This document shows positions 24,093-34,969 of a DNA stretch of 64,000 nt, piece after piece. Every line of letters starts with the position of its first letter. Position 1 is the first letter of the stretch. The notes beneath the pieces were generated by a model. It was not told where the DNA came from. It made no database searches and was given only the letters and a program-made list of their open reading frames with translations. Made by a program: the position numbers and the translations under genes. Origin of the DNA: Cryptomeria japonica (lineage: Eukaryota > Streptophyta > Pinopsida > Cupressales > Cupressaceae). The stretch spans positions 198,800,841 to 198,864,840 of the forward strand of contig NC_081408.1 of NCBI RefSeq assembly GCF_030272615.1. Reading direction: 5' to 3'.

Positions 24093-25220
24093 TGTTGGAA
24101 TCAAGGAACACTGAGAGGGGGGGGGGGGGGGTGAATTAGTGTTCTACAATCTTTAACTTTATTAATCTGACTATTCAACCATCTAATGCAAATAAACAAA
24201 AGAAAGATGCAAACACATAAAGCAAGTATCCACAACACCATAACAACAAATTTATAAATGGAAAACTCGGTTAAGGGGAAAACCATGATGGGATTGAGAC
24301 CCACGATATTAATATACTATCAGAAGTATAGAAATATTATATAAGGGGAATGCACATAAATTCAAGTACAATGGCTAGACCTCACTACTCAAATTACAAT
24401 AAGAGCTACAACCCTGGAAGGTTCACTTCCTTAAAAAGTGATTAAAAAAGATAATTGGGATGTCTAAACTGATAAACAACATCTGCAAATGCCAAAATAT
24501 AGTTCCAGTTAAGCACAAAATACATAGTCTTACACTGCTCTATTATGATGTTCTACTATATTCTGGAGCACGAATCCTTTACTTGTGCACATGAAAATAC
24601 ACACAATCTCTCACAAATAATTTTTGCACAACCACTGAAATAAAAAATGACAATATCAATCACTCTTATATAACTGCAACATAAAATTAGGTCTTCTACA
24701 TGTTGGCCTAAAAATGCATAATACACAAATGAAACATGCATACCAAGTCGGTTGAATCTGAACCAAAACAATCATGCAGATGGAAAAGAATTGTCCACAT
24801 GCTTCCCATATGTTGGTTGACCATCCTCAATTACAAGAAAAACCACCAAAACTTATCCACATAATCTACTCAATGATTATCCACATGAGAGTGTTATTGA
24901 AGACTGTTCTATCTAAAACCAATATAGGTACGAATCTTCTAACTCACTCCAGAATCAACACTGGAGGCTACAGACCTTGAATAAGGTACTCTGGACATCC
25001 AAATATCTTCCTCTAGCTCTACAACACAAGATATTTACCAGAAATGATTTGCCAACCAAAATACTACATTCTATCGGATGTCCTATTCTATCTCACTAGA
25101 CCTAACCAAAACTCAATCACTCTTCCGGTATAAAACAATCATGAATTGTGGATGAGTGCATTGGCATTAGTTTCCATCAATGACAACATCTAACTACCTT
25201 TGTAGTGTCTCTTGCCGACA
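24093..25220 (-). repeat. LTR of element E
   Basis: On minus it runs TGTCGGCAAGAGAC ... GATTCCAACA, about 1128 bp. It has a TATA-like TATATAAGAG at 24663-24672, the conserved hairpin block at 24258-24286 (ATGG/CCAT arms), and a long C-run (G-run on plus, about 24117-24131) next to the CTCAGTG stretch, all as in the copia LTRs of A-D. Only one copy is present in the window. Confidence 0.8.
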
Positions 25221-25306
25221 ATTCCTTCTCCTGGAGTTATATGAATGGCAAGCAAAACTGAAGCAATTGATGCTTGTGGGGTAGTCAATAACCCAATTGT
25301 CACTCC

Positions 25307-27202
25307 TTACTCTAATATTGCCTTTAAAGACTTAGATTTATTCATCTTTTGATCTAATTGCTTCAGAAAATCTTCCTTTTCAAGTGTAGACAAAAGAATA
25401 TCTTCTTCAATTGAAGTAGGCTTCTTTGCATCAGTTCTTTTCCTTATCACATATTCTTGGGCTATTTTTGATTGTGGATTTCTTGTTGCCTTATTTTTGT
25501 TGTTTTCTTTGGAAGAACTTCCATGAAGCCTGAGTCCCAACTAGTGTTTGCTTCCTCTCAACCACCTCCTTAGAGACATCATATATTTTAACATTTTCCT
25601 ACTCTAACCATCTTATAGAAGAGAGGGGTATTTGATCTACCCTTTTTTCTTCATAAGTTGGATCTAAGATTATTCCATCATCCCCAAAATCCTTTGGAAT
25701 ATCAATCTCCAAGTCAAAGCACTTCATTTGATGGGTAGTCAACCTACAATATCTTCTCTTCCTAGCCTTAAATATATCTTGCAATCTATCCCAAAGTCCT
25801 CTAGTGTTGGTTTGTGTCCTTCATAGGAATTTGGCATCATACCCTTCAATTTATTTAATGAATCATAATGTTCCCAAGTATAGGCAAATTCTCTAATGTT
25901 TAAATCTTGGAGCTCATGAACCATTGTCTTGGTATCTTGTAAGTTGTGGCAATTATAATGTTCAAGGACAATAAGAAATGTCACTCCATTTTTATGTTTT
26001 TGAGTCATTAAAGCCCAAAAATACACAATTTGCCTGGAATACTCAAGGAGAATAGTCTTGTTGTTGCAATAATAGGGATGAAGAAAAGGGTTACCAGTAA
26101 ATCCACTCAACCTAATGTAAGTCAACCTTTGGTTTTGTATAACCACGTTCCCCAACTCTCAATCAGTTCCATAGCTTCTAGAGATAGTCTATACCCAACG
26201 TCACCAGTCGATCTACATATAACTGTAAAAATGAAAGCATCATTTATTCTTTTGAAATGGTCCTTAGCCACATGAATGGGCAATTCACTATAGTATTCCC
26301 ATGCTTTATTTTCATTTGGACCTTCCCCTAACCTACCTTGAGTATTTAAACCTAGGTATATACCAATTCTTGCAATACCCATACCACAAATGAAGTCATA
26401 AAGAACTTCTTGGTGTCAATTGCATTGCATATTTGTTCTTGAATGTTATCAGAGATGATTTGCACCCAATCAAAGTAGTCCTTTCCCTCAAGGATAGTGT
26501 AGATGTAATGAGACATCCCTAAATGATAATGTTTGGAATCCTCCTTCCCAAAAGCTCTTCTTAGCATGATGATTATGTCACAAGGACCATCTTTGAAATC
26601 AATCCTATTTATGTTGTCAGTTGCTTTCAAATATGTCTTCCTTGGTTGTTTGAGCCATGTTTAATTTATGTAGTCTTTTTTATTTGCCATATCATCATTG
26701 AAAATACATATGGCATCTTCTTCATTAGTTTGCAACACCTTGTCATACCGTGGGATTCCAAAAGTCAAGGTAATAATATTTGATGAGGTGTCCACCACTA
26801 CATTTATGTTTGTGTCCACACACTTCCTAGTGTCTCTATTGTAATGTTAGGCAATTTCCAAAACAATTCAAGTGATTGTACTACCCGAGGAAAGATAGTG
26901 GCTTCAACTAATCCAAATCTCCCAATTCTCCTCCATGGAATAATGCAATTTTCAACGTCTACTTCATGTCTGATTGCATCTAATTCAATATGGCCAATCT
27001 CGGTATCGGTGATCTGCTACACTTTGTTCTCAAACTTGGATGCATATGCTTGACCTGGGTAATGATACTTTATGGTAATTGGAACCTTATCCAATCTTAT
27101 TTCTCTCCTTGTTTTCTTCCTTGAACCCTCTAGAATATCCAACACTTCCATATGAACTCCTATACCTATAAGAGAAAATTGAATAATTAGCCCATAGAAC
27201 AA
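25307..27202 (-). pseudogene. Unrecognised ~620-codon pseudogene (ORF3)
   Basis: Collinear frames on minus from about 27202 (or the internal ATG at 27149-27147: MEVLDILEGSRKKTRREI) to a stop at 25307. Segments in order: ENCIIPWRRIGRFGLVEAT (about 26930), ITLTFGIPRYDKVLQTNEED (about 26750), IDFKDGPCDIIIMLRRAFGK (26630-26352), GIYLGLNTQGRLGEGPNENK and WEYYSELPIHVAKDHFKRIN (26382-26122), YSRQIVYFWALMTQKHKNGV (26155-25739), YRLTTHQMKCFDLEIDIPKD (25784-25599), then a Lys-rich tail (25540-25307). Breaks: a stop near 27017, frameshifts near 26810, 26370, 26120 and 25760, and several stops. No known domain is recognised. It ends about 85 nt before the LTR of element E, same strand. It could be an extra ORF of a retrotransposon or a captured host gene. 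Confidence 0.55.
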
Positions 27203-27219
27203 TTTAAATTAAAAAAGTG

Positions 27220-28640
27220 AACTTCAAAACCCCAGGATCTCGGGGTTCCGGATTCAAAGAAACTTTCTCAGACATACAAGATTTACTCTGGAATCCCGGG
27301 ATTATGGAGTTCTAGAGTTACAAATGCAAATGGGCTTCGAGACCCTAGGATCCTAGGGTTCCAAATTTAAAAGGAAACCTTGAGCGTATAGAGTTTGGGA
27401 TCCCGAGGTTCCGAGATCCCGAAGGCACAATACAGTCCTTCAAAAGGGTATCGAAACTTTAGGAATAGGATAATCTTGCCAAAGTCAAACAAGCCAAAGG
27501 CTTGGAAATCTGGGTTCTTAAAGACATGGAATAAACAACACCTAAAGGAGTTCAAAATTCTGAAGATCTAAGATCCCAAACTTGTAAGAGGACCCGAAAA
27601 CCATAATTGGTATGAAAAAATTGACTAATAGAGTATAAAAACCTAAGACCGAGGGGTACAAAAGATCAAAAGGGGTCCCAAAAGAGATATCAGAGGCTGA
27701 AATGTCGAAAAAGATACACTTATTAAGCAAATTAACAAAAGCGAAAACCTGAAAACTAATAGGAAGAAAGCAAAGGCAAAGAAAGATGAAAACAAAGAAA
27801 GGAAAACAAAACACGAGGGAGGCAAAAGAATTCTACCTCAAAAAAAACCAACATGAGAAAAAGAATGACACCAAGAAATTGCACCCACAATCATAAATGT
27901 TGCCACAAATGCAGAGCTCAGTCGTGTAAAATTCAGTTACAAGATTGAGGGAGAATAAAACTCAAAAGAGTATGTATACCTCCCTATGGTCATAGGAATC
28001 AAGATACCATTAACACACTCTGAAGTTTCGAGATTCCAGAATTTTGAGTTTAAACCACAAATTAGCTTAGGAACCCAAAGTTCTGAGACTTTGAAGAAGA
28101 ATGAAGAAAGAAAACTAAAAAGGGCTTAGGATCCCAAGATTCTAGTCTTCCGAGGCCCTAAACAAAAATAAAGGGAACACACAAAATATTTTGGGATCCT
28201 GGGGTTCTGAGGTTCTGAAGGCAAACAAACAAACAAAATGAAGAGAACCTAGGATCCCAAGATTTTGGGGTTGTAGGGATTCAACAAATAAAAGACATAG
28301 AACCTGAGATCCTGGGATTCCAAGGTCTTGAGCCTTCAACAAAAGGGATAAAACAAGACAAATAATGAACTCAAGATCCTAGGGTTTCGGGATTCTGAGG
28401 TTCCCCAAACAAAACAAAGCAAAAAACCTTAGAGTTTTGGGATCCCAAGGTTTTGAGACCTCAAAAGCCTAAGAGCTAACAAAACCTGAACCCCTAGAAA
28501 CTTGAAGTTCTACATCTAGAAACAATGAAATAACAACAAATGCAAAACCAGAAACCTGAGACCTCGAGGTTCCGAAGCTTGAAACTCTGAATCTCGGGAA
28601 CCCGAAATTCCAAAATAGAGCAAAAGCACAAGGAAAACAA
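27220..28640. repeat. Degenerate GGATCC/GGTTCC-rich short-motif array
   Basis: About 1.4 kb in which a motif like GGATCCCGGGGTTCCGAG recurs every ~30-80 bp with heavy drift: near 27235 (GGATCTCGGGGTTCCGG), 27291 (GGAATCCCGGGATTATGG), 27348 (GGATCCTAGGGTTCC), 27398 (GGGATCCCGAGGTTCCGAG), 28193-28216, 28251-28272, 28310-28332, 28376-28402, 28438-28456 and 28558-28612. Spacers are A-rich with many AACAAA/AAAGG runs. The chance frames it creates repeat phrases such as EPQDPK and LGIPGSQ. It lies upstream of ORF3 in ORF3's orientation. Confidence 0.65.
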
Positions 28641-28985
28641 AACGAAAAAAGAAAAGGAAAAAAAAGGGGTTTCCCACATTTCATTAAGTAGAAATAGAGT
28701 GGGCGAGTATGCAAGGAGTAACAAGTACCTATGCATGAACCCTAGTCTTTTCCAATTAAGAAAATTTGCTCACACCTATACAGGTTTGGCATTGTTCAAG
28801 CAAATTTATAATTGTTTACTAAAAGAAGTATTTGATAGACGAATGGGCGGATATTTTTTTTGAGAATTGGATTGCATAATAACATATAGAAACAAATTTA
28901 AAGATAAATAGATATATTTTATCGATAAGGGGCAGATTCATTGGTCGTCACATAGAGACAAATTTGATCATACAGAGGTATAAAT
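28641..28985. other. No feature seen
   Basis: AT-rich sequence with A-runs and no ORF, repeat or LTR end that I can support. Confidence 0.5.
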
Positions 28986-29896
28986 TGTTAGGAAAATGAT
29001 GTCTTAACATTGTATTTACATAAGGTTACTATTCATAGTAATTTTTTCATTTGAGTGCAAATTGGTCTGAAATTTTCCCCAAACCTTTGAATTGGCTAGA
29101 TTAGCATGCCAGCAATTTTTTGTTGCAAGATCATGTCTAGATTTGGAGATATTAATTTTTTTATTTTTGAATATTATGAACAAAAGTTTCAATGTCAATT
29201 TTGAAGGCCTTAGAGTTTCTTAAATAGACTAAAAGATTTTGCAACTAGAATAACAAGTTACATATGAATATGGCCTATCTTGAGTTTTCTAGTGCTTCAA
29301 ACAATTTCTCAATTGGATGCTCAATTCAAAAGTTATGGCCTCCAAAAGTTGGGTCTCTTAAAATAGAAAATATAAAAAACATATTGGACACGTAAATGAG
29401 TTGTAAAAGGGGGTTACATGTGTTCGTGTGTATTTGACACATCATAGGGCATCTCGGATTGGAGATAAGTTGACTACCATTTTTGGGGTGGTTTTAGCTC
29501 ATGGTTTTGTAATACAATTTGACCATTTCATGTATTGTATCTCCTATATATTAGGTGCATGAGATGAAGGTTTTGTTTAGGAATCTTATAGGTATTAAGT
29601 TACCTTTGGTTCTTTGGTTATTGATACTCTTATGAGAAGCTTATTCTGTAAGTATAATATATTTGTTGTTGATTTCTAAACAGTATATTAGGCGACTTTT
29701 GGAGTGTGGGGTTTTTTCTCCTAAAAGAGTTTTCCCCATAATATATCTTGTCTTATTGCTAATCTATTTTCATGTTGTATGTCTCATCCTGCATGTGTTT
29801 CTTATTTTTGTAACAGTAAGATTTATAATAAAATTTGCATTATCTCCCCCACTAGATTAATGTTAGGAAGTGTTTTTGTACCTTGGCTTCCTTTCA
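28986..29896 (+). repeat. Solo LTR (family S), plus orientation
   Basis: About 911 bp, TGTTAGGAAAATG ... CTTCCTTTCA. It aligns as the reverse complement to 34132-34969 along its whole length (shared landmarks: ATGATGTCTTAAC / GGTGTCTCAACC start, GAGTTGTAAAAGGGGGTTAC, ACAATACATGAAATGG region, end CTTCCTT). It holds an extended hairpin block at 29707-29738 (TGGGG/CCCCA outer arm, CTC/GAG inner arm). No PBS follows and no target duplication is visible (TAAAT left, GTTTT right), so it may be solo, truncated or mis-bounded at one end. Confidence 0.7.
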
Positions 29897-30638
29897 GTTT
29901 TGACCTATTTATAAGTATATTTGAAATTGTTTGGATGGATTTTCCATTCAATTAACATCATCCCAAGCAGGTGAATTTACTGATAAAAGGGCATATTTGT
30001 ACATGCAAGGATATATTCACAACCTAGAAAGGTAGATTAGAAATATGTAGATTCATACATAAACACTCAAATTTGTCTTGTGTTTGGGCATATTTGCAGA
30101 TTAAATATTTAGGTAGATGTGTTTCCAAATAGACAAACATGCTATGATTTGGGTCAGATTTTCTCTATAAATTTATGACATTGTTAGGTATAACCAATCA
30201 ATTTTAAGTGATTTTTGTTTTTGCAATTTTCTTTATCTTTTTGCTTATCTACAAAAATTTTGCTTCAAGGTTTGCACCCCCAACTCCTACTAGAAGAGGC
30301 TTAGACCCATTCCCCACATCTCCCAACCATTGGGGTCGGTGTTCTAACCCCTCCAAGTTAACATTTCACTATCTTTGATATTTTTGTGGCATCTAATTTG
30401 TTTATTATGTAGCTTGTAATTGATTTCCAAAGACAAAATCTCAAACTACTAACATATCTTCTTACAACACCACAATCAAATATCACCTTTTCATCGCTAA
30501 TCTAGGAACACTTCTATTTTCTAAAGTGTCAATTAATCCATTTGATGGATTTTGAGTGTGTGTTTTGTTGCATTCTCTCTTCTACCATCAAAGGGTGAGC
30601 TTGGGCATCATAAATCACACATACTTAATTCTTATTGT
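29897..30638. other. No supported feature; AT-rich spacer
   Basis: Contains loosely repeated GGGCATATTTG phrases (29990, 30087) and scattered pyrimidine tracts. No ORF or structural element is supported. It ends where the LTR-like TGTAACATCC begins. Confidence 0.4.
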
Positions 30639-31640
30639 TGTAACATCCTAAATTGCACTCCCTTACAATTTTGTCCTCATTTGGGCCCTCACCTTGGTGT
30701 TCATGTCCCAAGGTCTGATCGAAGCCTTGATTCTTCTCACACTATGCACATATGTCATGTTTTTGACCTTGCACTTCATTTTCCCCTTAATTTTTGGTGC
30801 CTAATTTGTTAGGACCAGGGTGTGGCACCTTGGTCCTCAAGGGATCGGAGCACCCAATTCCCCAATCCTCCCAATTGGGACCCATTTTTGGGTCATTTAA
30901 TGGTCACAACATTTGAACAGGAATCCTGACCCCATGTTGACTCATGTTAAAAAATTAAGTTGTTTTTGATGGGCAAGTATAAAAAGAGGTCTACCCCTCT
31001 CATTTTGATTTACATTGGACACACACATACATCAATTCAATTCAACATCAAGAAATAAAGCATTCAAGATCAAGTGAGAAAGAAATCGGTCTTCTTTCAA
31101 GCATTGGAGAAAAAATAAGGTCAAGATTCAGGAATTAGAGTTGACATTTATGTACTATGTTGTTGAAGACTTCATAAAACCCTAATTTCGTGTGGAGAGA
31201 AACACAACTCCATACCAAGGTATATTATCAATATTTTCAGTTATTATTCAATTTCTCCCTCAAAAGGAGAACATTTTCATTACTATAATTCGTTCATATT
31301 TCATTTCTATTTGATGGTTAATTCCAAAAGTGGGGTTTGACCTAAGGAAAACCCCTATTCCCAACATATTTCCCTTCTCTAGTGTGCAAGGAATGGGTAT
31401 GGAGTTGTGATCTTCAGAATTGGCTTTATTCATAGTGACGAATCAATCCCCTATTGGAGTACGAAAAGTATGGACTAGAGCAACCAACATCCTAGTCTCG
31501 ACAAATCAGAAGCTCCTTCTAGGAACAGATCCGAATACATTTAAATTCCTCAAATCTAGGTTCATGACTCAATCTATTGATTGTATCTCATTATTCATGT
31601 GTTTTACATCAATTCTAGTACATTTACCCTAATTTCAACA
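30639..31640 (+). repeat. LTR-like promoter fragment, Ty3/gypsy type (ends uncertain)
   Basis: Starts TGTAACATCCTAAATTGC, a form common at plant Ty3/gypsy LTR starts. It carries a GGACCAGGGTGTGGCACC block at 30812 and a good TATA box, TATAAAAAGA, at 30978-30987 followed by a CT/CA-rich leader with ACACACACATACATC. I could not find a clean 3' end or PBS. It may be the 5' LTR and leader of the proline-rich, pol-less element at 33-39 kb. Confidence 0.4.
30978..30987 (+). promoter_or_regulatory. TATA box in gypsy-like LTR fragment
   Basis: TATAAAAAGA followed after ~30 nt by pyrimidine/CA-rich sequence, the typical layout of a plant LTR core promoter. No start site can be read directly. Confidence 0.5.
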
Positions 31641-32600
31641 TTTTCACAATTCAATTTAAAAGATGACAATTCAATTTCAAAATCTAGTAAATCCAATAGA
31701 AGTCTTAGCCCTTATCCTTGCTGATTTATGGATAGATCCATTAGGTTTACTCCCCTCTTTCAATTTAATGGTCCCTAAGTATAAATATTAGTGGTTTTCA
31801 TACACCTAATTGTGGAAACCCTAATATTTTCACCATTACAATTATGTTTATCAGAGGGAGCTAGTTTTGTGTGTATGCTTTATCCTTGCATTTTTCATGT
31901 GAGCCTGGATATCAAAAGTGCCTAGCATTTCCTTCCCATTAAGATGCCTTCTCAATGATTTAATCACCCCAAGGTATGACCTCAACTATGTGAACTACTG
32001 ATGTATATAAAGGGGGAATAAACAAAGTTATACTGAAATCTAGTCATGTCATGTCTTTAAGAAGTTATAATACTTAGGTGATACTAGGATCAAGAGTATG
32101 GTTGGTCTTAGTGTAAAATAACATTCTCAACCCACACTTGTGATGAGCTAGTGTTTGCAGATGTTCTTGTCGTACCCTTGTGGTATTTAGGACTCACCTA
32201 GTCACCTATATAACCTAGCATAAAACCTTTCAACCATTGCTCTTTGTTGTGTAGGGTATAGTATAATGGTTGAAGTCAATCACACTATACTTTCTTGAGT
32301 AGAGATAGGAATTATTATGTAATGCATTCATAGCCTCCAAGGAGAGGAAAAAGGTGAGCCATTAGATCCCTATCTATTGACCCTTGAAATAGAGGCTCCT
32401 CACATTGATCTTGAGGTATTAATATGTTAACTCCTAGTGTGGTCCCATACTGAGCTATCTCTATTATATGAATAATCATAGGATTGTGAACATTTCTAGT
32501 GTCTTTTCATGAGATTACCTATTCATATATTAAGTTAGTCCACTATGACTCCTCTTTTTTTCTTCTTGAGTGTGGTCTTTAGTTCTTTTTTCATCCTCAT
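31641..32600. other. No supported coding feature
   Basis: Mixed-composition non-coding DNA. No ORF over ~60 codons, LTR end or repeat family is recognised. Confidence 0.4.
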
Positions 32601-33195
32601 CTAGTCATCCTTGGGCAAACCGACCCTATGCTTAGGTGAATCCACCCAAGTAGTTATTATCCTAGTCCATTTTATCACCCTTAGGTGATTTTTCCCTATA
32701 TTTGGGTGAATTTTCTCTTAGGTAGATTTTCTCTCTTATTGGGCAAATTTTCCAAAGACATCCATCTTTATCTATCTAGTCTTCATCCTAGTTGGTTGAT
32801 TCTATGCATCCTCTTCTTGGGAATATTAAAATTATCCTTGGGAAAATCTACCCCAGTCATCTCTATTTAATCACTGTCTTTTCCTCCTTGGGTAAATCTA
32901 CCTTATGATTGGGTGAATCTACCTTGTCATCATCCCTAGTCATCTAGATATCAGTCGTCATTCATCCATCTTTGGGTGAATCCACCCTATTATTGGATGA
33001 ATCTAACCCCTTCTAGGAAAATTTTCCTTGTCACCTTTGACCTCCCCCTTATCTATTTGTCACTCCCTTGTTTAGGTGGATTTGTCACCATCTGGGTGAA
33101 TTCATCCTATCTTTAGGCAAATCCACCTCCAATATTCTTGGGTAGATTTTCACTATGTTTAGATAGATTTCAAATGTTCTTGGGTGGACTGTCTC
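32600..33195. repeat. Degenerate array of GGGTGAATCCACCC-like motifs
   Basis: Around 15-20 variants of TTGGGTGAATCYACC are packed in 600 bp, for example 32632-32649 (TAGGTGAATCCACCCAA), 32703-32713, 32885-32900, 32907-32920, 32972-32987 (GGGTGAATCCACCCTAT), 32992-33007, 33090-33104, 33113-33128 and 33138-33150. The core GGGTG-AATC-CACCC is self-complementary. No ORF crosses it well. Confidence 0.7.
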
Positions 33196-34131
33196 TTATC
33201 CAAAATTTGGAGAGAAAATCATTCATACCTCAAGTCCAAAACCTCCATTAGATATTTTCCCCCTCCATATTCTAAGCTAAACAAGTCATTTTTGTCACCT
33301 CCATTTTCTTTCCAACTTCTTTAAGTTCAGTACTCATCCTAGTATGAGCTTATTGTCAATCATATTTTCAGAATTAGTTCATCATCCATATTCATCCTTA
33401 ATCCTTATATAACTTGTCAAATAATTATCATGTTGTAATCTTATTATGATGAGTTCCTTAGTCATAAATTTTCTTCCACTACACCCTAGTTTGATGATGA
33501 TGAAAGTCTTATTTATCAAGATAAGTAGAAAATTGAAAATATTGATGCCATCATCACTAGAAAGCTTTCACCAATCATCTTCCAAAATCCAATCATCCAT
33601 CCAATCTACCACATCTTGCCTCCATTAATGGCCACCAATAATCCTTATCATACCTTTGATAAGATAAATCTATGATTTCATCTATCCATGTCTCAATCTT
33701 ATCATACACCCTTGTATCCCCTCATGTAACATCTATGAATCCATCTTCTCCCATGGCCATATTGGAACCTCAATATTTTCCTAATAACACCATCACCTTC
33801 ATCCCTAGTACAAAACCACCTTCCCATTATCCCACAATCCTTTTCATAGTCCATAATCATAGTCCTCCAATTAATCCTAATCCTCCAATTCATAACCCTA
33901 ATCCCCCCACTATTCATAACCCACCATTCCACTCTTCCTGTCTTAGTCCTTCACTCACTTTCTCCTAACTCAATCCTCCATCCCATCCATCATACCTCAA
34001 TCATCCACCCAATCTTAATATTCCATCAATAACCAATCCTCTAATCCATAATCCTAATTCTGCACCTATGCGTAATCTCCCATCTAACCCCAATCCTCAT
34101 TTTCTCCTCATTATCCATATAAACCTAAAAT
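33196..34131 (+). pseudogene. Proline/serine-rich remnant, left part (pol-less Tat-like element)
   Basis: Pyrimidine-rich DNA (CCATCC, CCAATCC, CATAATCC) whose plus-strand reading is Pro/Ser/Asn-rich, the longest open piece being 98 codons at 33672-33968 (INPNPPIHNPNPPT). It continues in composition across the LTR inserted at 34132-34969 into 34970-36770, where a G-patch-like piece identifies a Tat-type Ty3/gypsy origin. This part would be the Gag or Gag-Pro linker. Direct evidence here is only composition and continuity. Confidence 0.4.
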
Positions 34132-34969
34132 TCTAAGGAAGTTAAGTAGCAAAACAACTTCCTACACTAACCTTGAGAGGAGGGTAATGAAAAAACTTTT
34201 ACAGATCATTACAACAGTTACAAAAACATAACAAAAGTAGACATAATAGCATGCATACCACAACACAATGATTTACGTGGGGAAAAATATTTCAAGAGAA
34301 AAAACTCACACTTAAAAACCCATTCAATATATTATTCAGAAATCAATAAAAAAACTCAATATCCATAAGACTCTTACACACAACCTCTATCTCAGGCACC
34401 TCATATATAGGAGATACAATACAAGAAATTGTTAAAACAGTATTACAAAACCATGCACTAAAACCACCCAATAAAGTAGAGATGACCTTATCTCCAATCT
34501 ATATTCCTTATGATGTGTCAAAACACACATCAACATGTGTAACCCCCTCTTACAACTCATTTATGTGTCCAATGCATTTTTTATATTTCCTATTTCAGGA
34601 GTCCAAACTTTCGGAGGACATAACTTGTGAATCAAGTGTTTGATTGACAAACCATTTGAAGCACCAGAAAGATTTCAAAGTTCTCTATCACCGCGTAACC
34701 CACTATGCTGGTTACACCCACTTTTTATGGTGTTTTGGAGCCTCTAAACTCCTCTTTTTTAAATTTAAACCTTTCATCACACCCTTCAAAAATGGAAACT
34801 TTAATATCTTCAAAACTAGTTATGATCTTGCGATGAAAATTTACCAACATGCTTATCTAGTCAATCCAAATCTTTGGGAAAAATTCCACACCATTTCATA
34901 TTGAAACAAAAACTTACTATAAATAGTAACCTCATGTAAATGCAAGGTTGAGACACCATTTTCTCAACA
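34132..34969 (-). repeat. Solo LTR (family S), minus orientation, perfect 5 bp target duplication
   Basis: On minus it runs TGTTGAGAAAATGG ... CTTCCTTAGA, 838 bp, matching the plus-oriented copy at 28986-29896. Flanks AAAAT (34127-34131) and AAAAT (34970-34974) are identical, so the insertion and its borders are well supported. The terminal CA has become GA. No internal region is present, so it is a solo LTR left by recombination between two LTRs. It splits the proline-rich remnant. Confidence 0.85.

Larger units (their letters stand above)
19379..25220 (-). mobile_element. Element E: LTR retrotransposon with two unfamiliar ORFs and no RT (3' LTR not found)
   Basis: Read on minus: LTR 25220-24093, 2 nt spacer, PBS 24090-24080 (iMet type), ORF1 (24024-22843) and ORF2 (22417-19379). 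LTR style matches the copia families in this window (TGT...AACA ends, TATA, hairpin block, C-run). ORF1 looks like a Gag. ORF2 is unrecognised and has no polymerase, integrase or protease motifs. The element would need enzymes from another element, so it is best read as a large non-autonomous retrotransposon with its own coding capacity. The left end is undefined: 16792-19378 and 7273-9692 hold no matching LTR, and A may have inserted into its tail. A purine-rich stretch just outside the LTR (25221-25235, AGGAGAAGGAAT on minus) resembles a polypurine tract, which leaves open that this LTR also closes an upstream element. Confidence 0.6.

Noticed and set aside
27542-28736. Several Phe/Leu/Cys-rich minus frames that look membrane-like
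   Set aside because: Products of the A-rich spacers and GGATCC-type repeats read on the opposite strand. No consistent frame.
33702-33932. Minus-strand frame rich in Gly/Arg/Trp
   Set aside because: Antisense of the proline-rich repeat-like sequence, with no supporting signal.
28986-34969. 28986 and 34132 LTRs as the pair of a single element
   Set aside because: They are in opposite orientation and the right copy has its own perfect target duplication, so it inserted independently.
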